DNA from: Sphingobium cupriresistens
Lineage (GTDB): Bacteria > Pseudomonadota > Alphaproteobacteria > Sphingomonadales > Sphingomonadaceae
DNA length: 64,000 nt
Assembly (NCBI RefSeq): GCF_004152865.1
Contig: NZ_SEOO01000002.1
Location: forward strand, 1-64,000
Direction of reading: 5' to 3'
Shown: one piece after another, positions 63,711-64,000 of the stretch
Numbering within the stretch: position 1 is the first letter of the stretch
Layout: the number at the start of each line of letters is the position of its first letter
Translations under genes and position numbers: made by a program
The notes under the pieces: model-generated
What the model was told of the DNA's origin: nothing
Databases searched by the model: none
Seen by the model: the letters and a program-made list of their open reading frames with translations, nothing else

Positions 63711-63885
63711 TATCACTCAAAAACATGCGGTTATTGGCCGGAAACGTCGTTTCAACCGATATTCTTATGACGTTCGGCCGCCCCCCGTCTGCGTGTTTAC
63801 CGGCCCCGCCCCCCAATGGGCGAATTCGGCAACCTGCGCGTTGGCGTGGGCGGCCTCTGCCCAAACCATTGCGATGAGTCAACGA

Positions 63886-64000
63886 TCAGCCGAGTGTTTC
63901 CACGGCAAACCGTTCCGCTTCCGGGATGTCGAGTTCGATTATCCACAGGTCGGGGTCCGACTTGCGCCGGCGCGCTACATATTGAGCGAGCGCCTCTGGC
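63886..64000 (-). CDS. Hypothetical protein, C-terminal fragment
   Basis: An open frame enters from the right edge and ends at TGA (63886-63888). The visible C-terminus contains 'ARRRKSDPDLWIIELDIPEA' then 'ERFAVETLG'. I do not recognise it. An exact DnaA-box sequence (TTATCCACA, 63939-63947) falls within the frame and may be coincidental. Confidence 0.55.
   Translation of the reverse strand, partial: PEALAQYVARRRKSDPDLWIIELDIPEAERFAVETLG

Noticed and set aside
63939-63947. Exact DnaA box (TTATCCACA) as evidence of oriC
   Set aside because: A single box inside a coding frame at the window edge; no cluster of boxes or AT-rich unwinding region was seen nearby, so it is not called as an origin.

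Overview
The window looks like a chromosomal segment from a GC-rich alphaproteobacterium of the Sphingomonadaceae, most likely Sphingobium or a close relative. That placement is inferred from the 16S 5' end (minus strand, bases 1-52), the hisS-prfA-prmC-DUF4167 block, the MmcB, DUF6489, DUF3576 and DUF4167 families, palindromic ParB sites around gidA/gidB-parAB, and a large TonB-dependent receptor. There is no phage, IS element, CRISPR array or tRNA that I can see. Gene density is high and almost every stretch has a gene.

Layout. 1-500: 5' end of a 16S rRNA gene with its leader, boxA and a strong rrn promoter, all reading leftward. 0.5-6.2 kb: a polysaccharide flippase, a CBS-domain protein, a YciA-type thioesterase, and two tandem periplasmic DUF4139 proteins. 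6.3-10.8 kb: a leftward translation operon (hisS, prfA, prmC) followed by a DUF4167 gene behind an unusual structured leader. 10.9-17.6 kb: an M61 peptidase, ppa, a divergent MocR-regulator/YczE-membrane-protein pair, an NHL-type secreted protein and DUF1993. 18.1-26.9 kb: gyrB, tag, a lipoprotein gene carrying a parS-like palindrome, the ligase-associated DEXH helicase, a PLP sulfur-amino-acid enzyme and a 2-hydroxyacid dehydrogenase. 28-35.4 kb: DUF3576-leuS-lptE-holA, msrB and a class A PBP. 36.4-49.2 kb: rho, terC, qor with a dienelactone hydrolase, then DUF6489-mnmE-mnmG-rsmG-parA-parB and pepN, with several parS-type sites. 49.2-52.8 kb: an Mla-type lipid-transport operon (permease with STAS domain, ATPase, MCE protein, lipoprotein). 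52.9-64 kb: a HAD phosphatase, a ThiE-like protein, YggS, a TonB-dependent receptor, PdeM, TrhO, a metallopeptidase, YcgN and SCO proteins, an ankyrin protein, MmcB, a SleB-type cell-wall hydrolase, and the 3' end of an unknown gene.

Most of this is core housekeeping: tRNA modification, chromosome segregation, replication (gyrB, holA), envelope biogenesis and asymmetry (lptE, Mla, PBP1A, SleB) and DNA repair (tag, helicase, PdeM, MmcB). The concentration of parS-like sites and parAB suggests an origin-proximal region, but I did not locate oriC.

The items I find most worth a second look are: the DUF4167 leader, with a repeated Shine-Dalgarno sequence, an anti-SD, competing hairpins and a 19-codon upstream ORF; a TonB-box-like motif plus polyproline run inside a DUF4139 periplasmic protein; an outlying parS palindrome inside a lipoprotein gene; and a triplicated 16-bp unit that has rewritten the ends of two convergent genes. 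No wholly new multi-gene system is evident; these are inferences from sequence alone.
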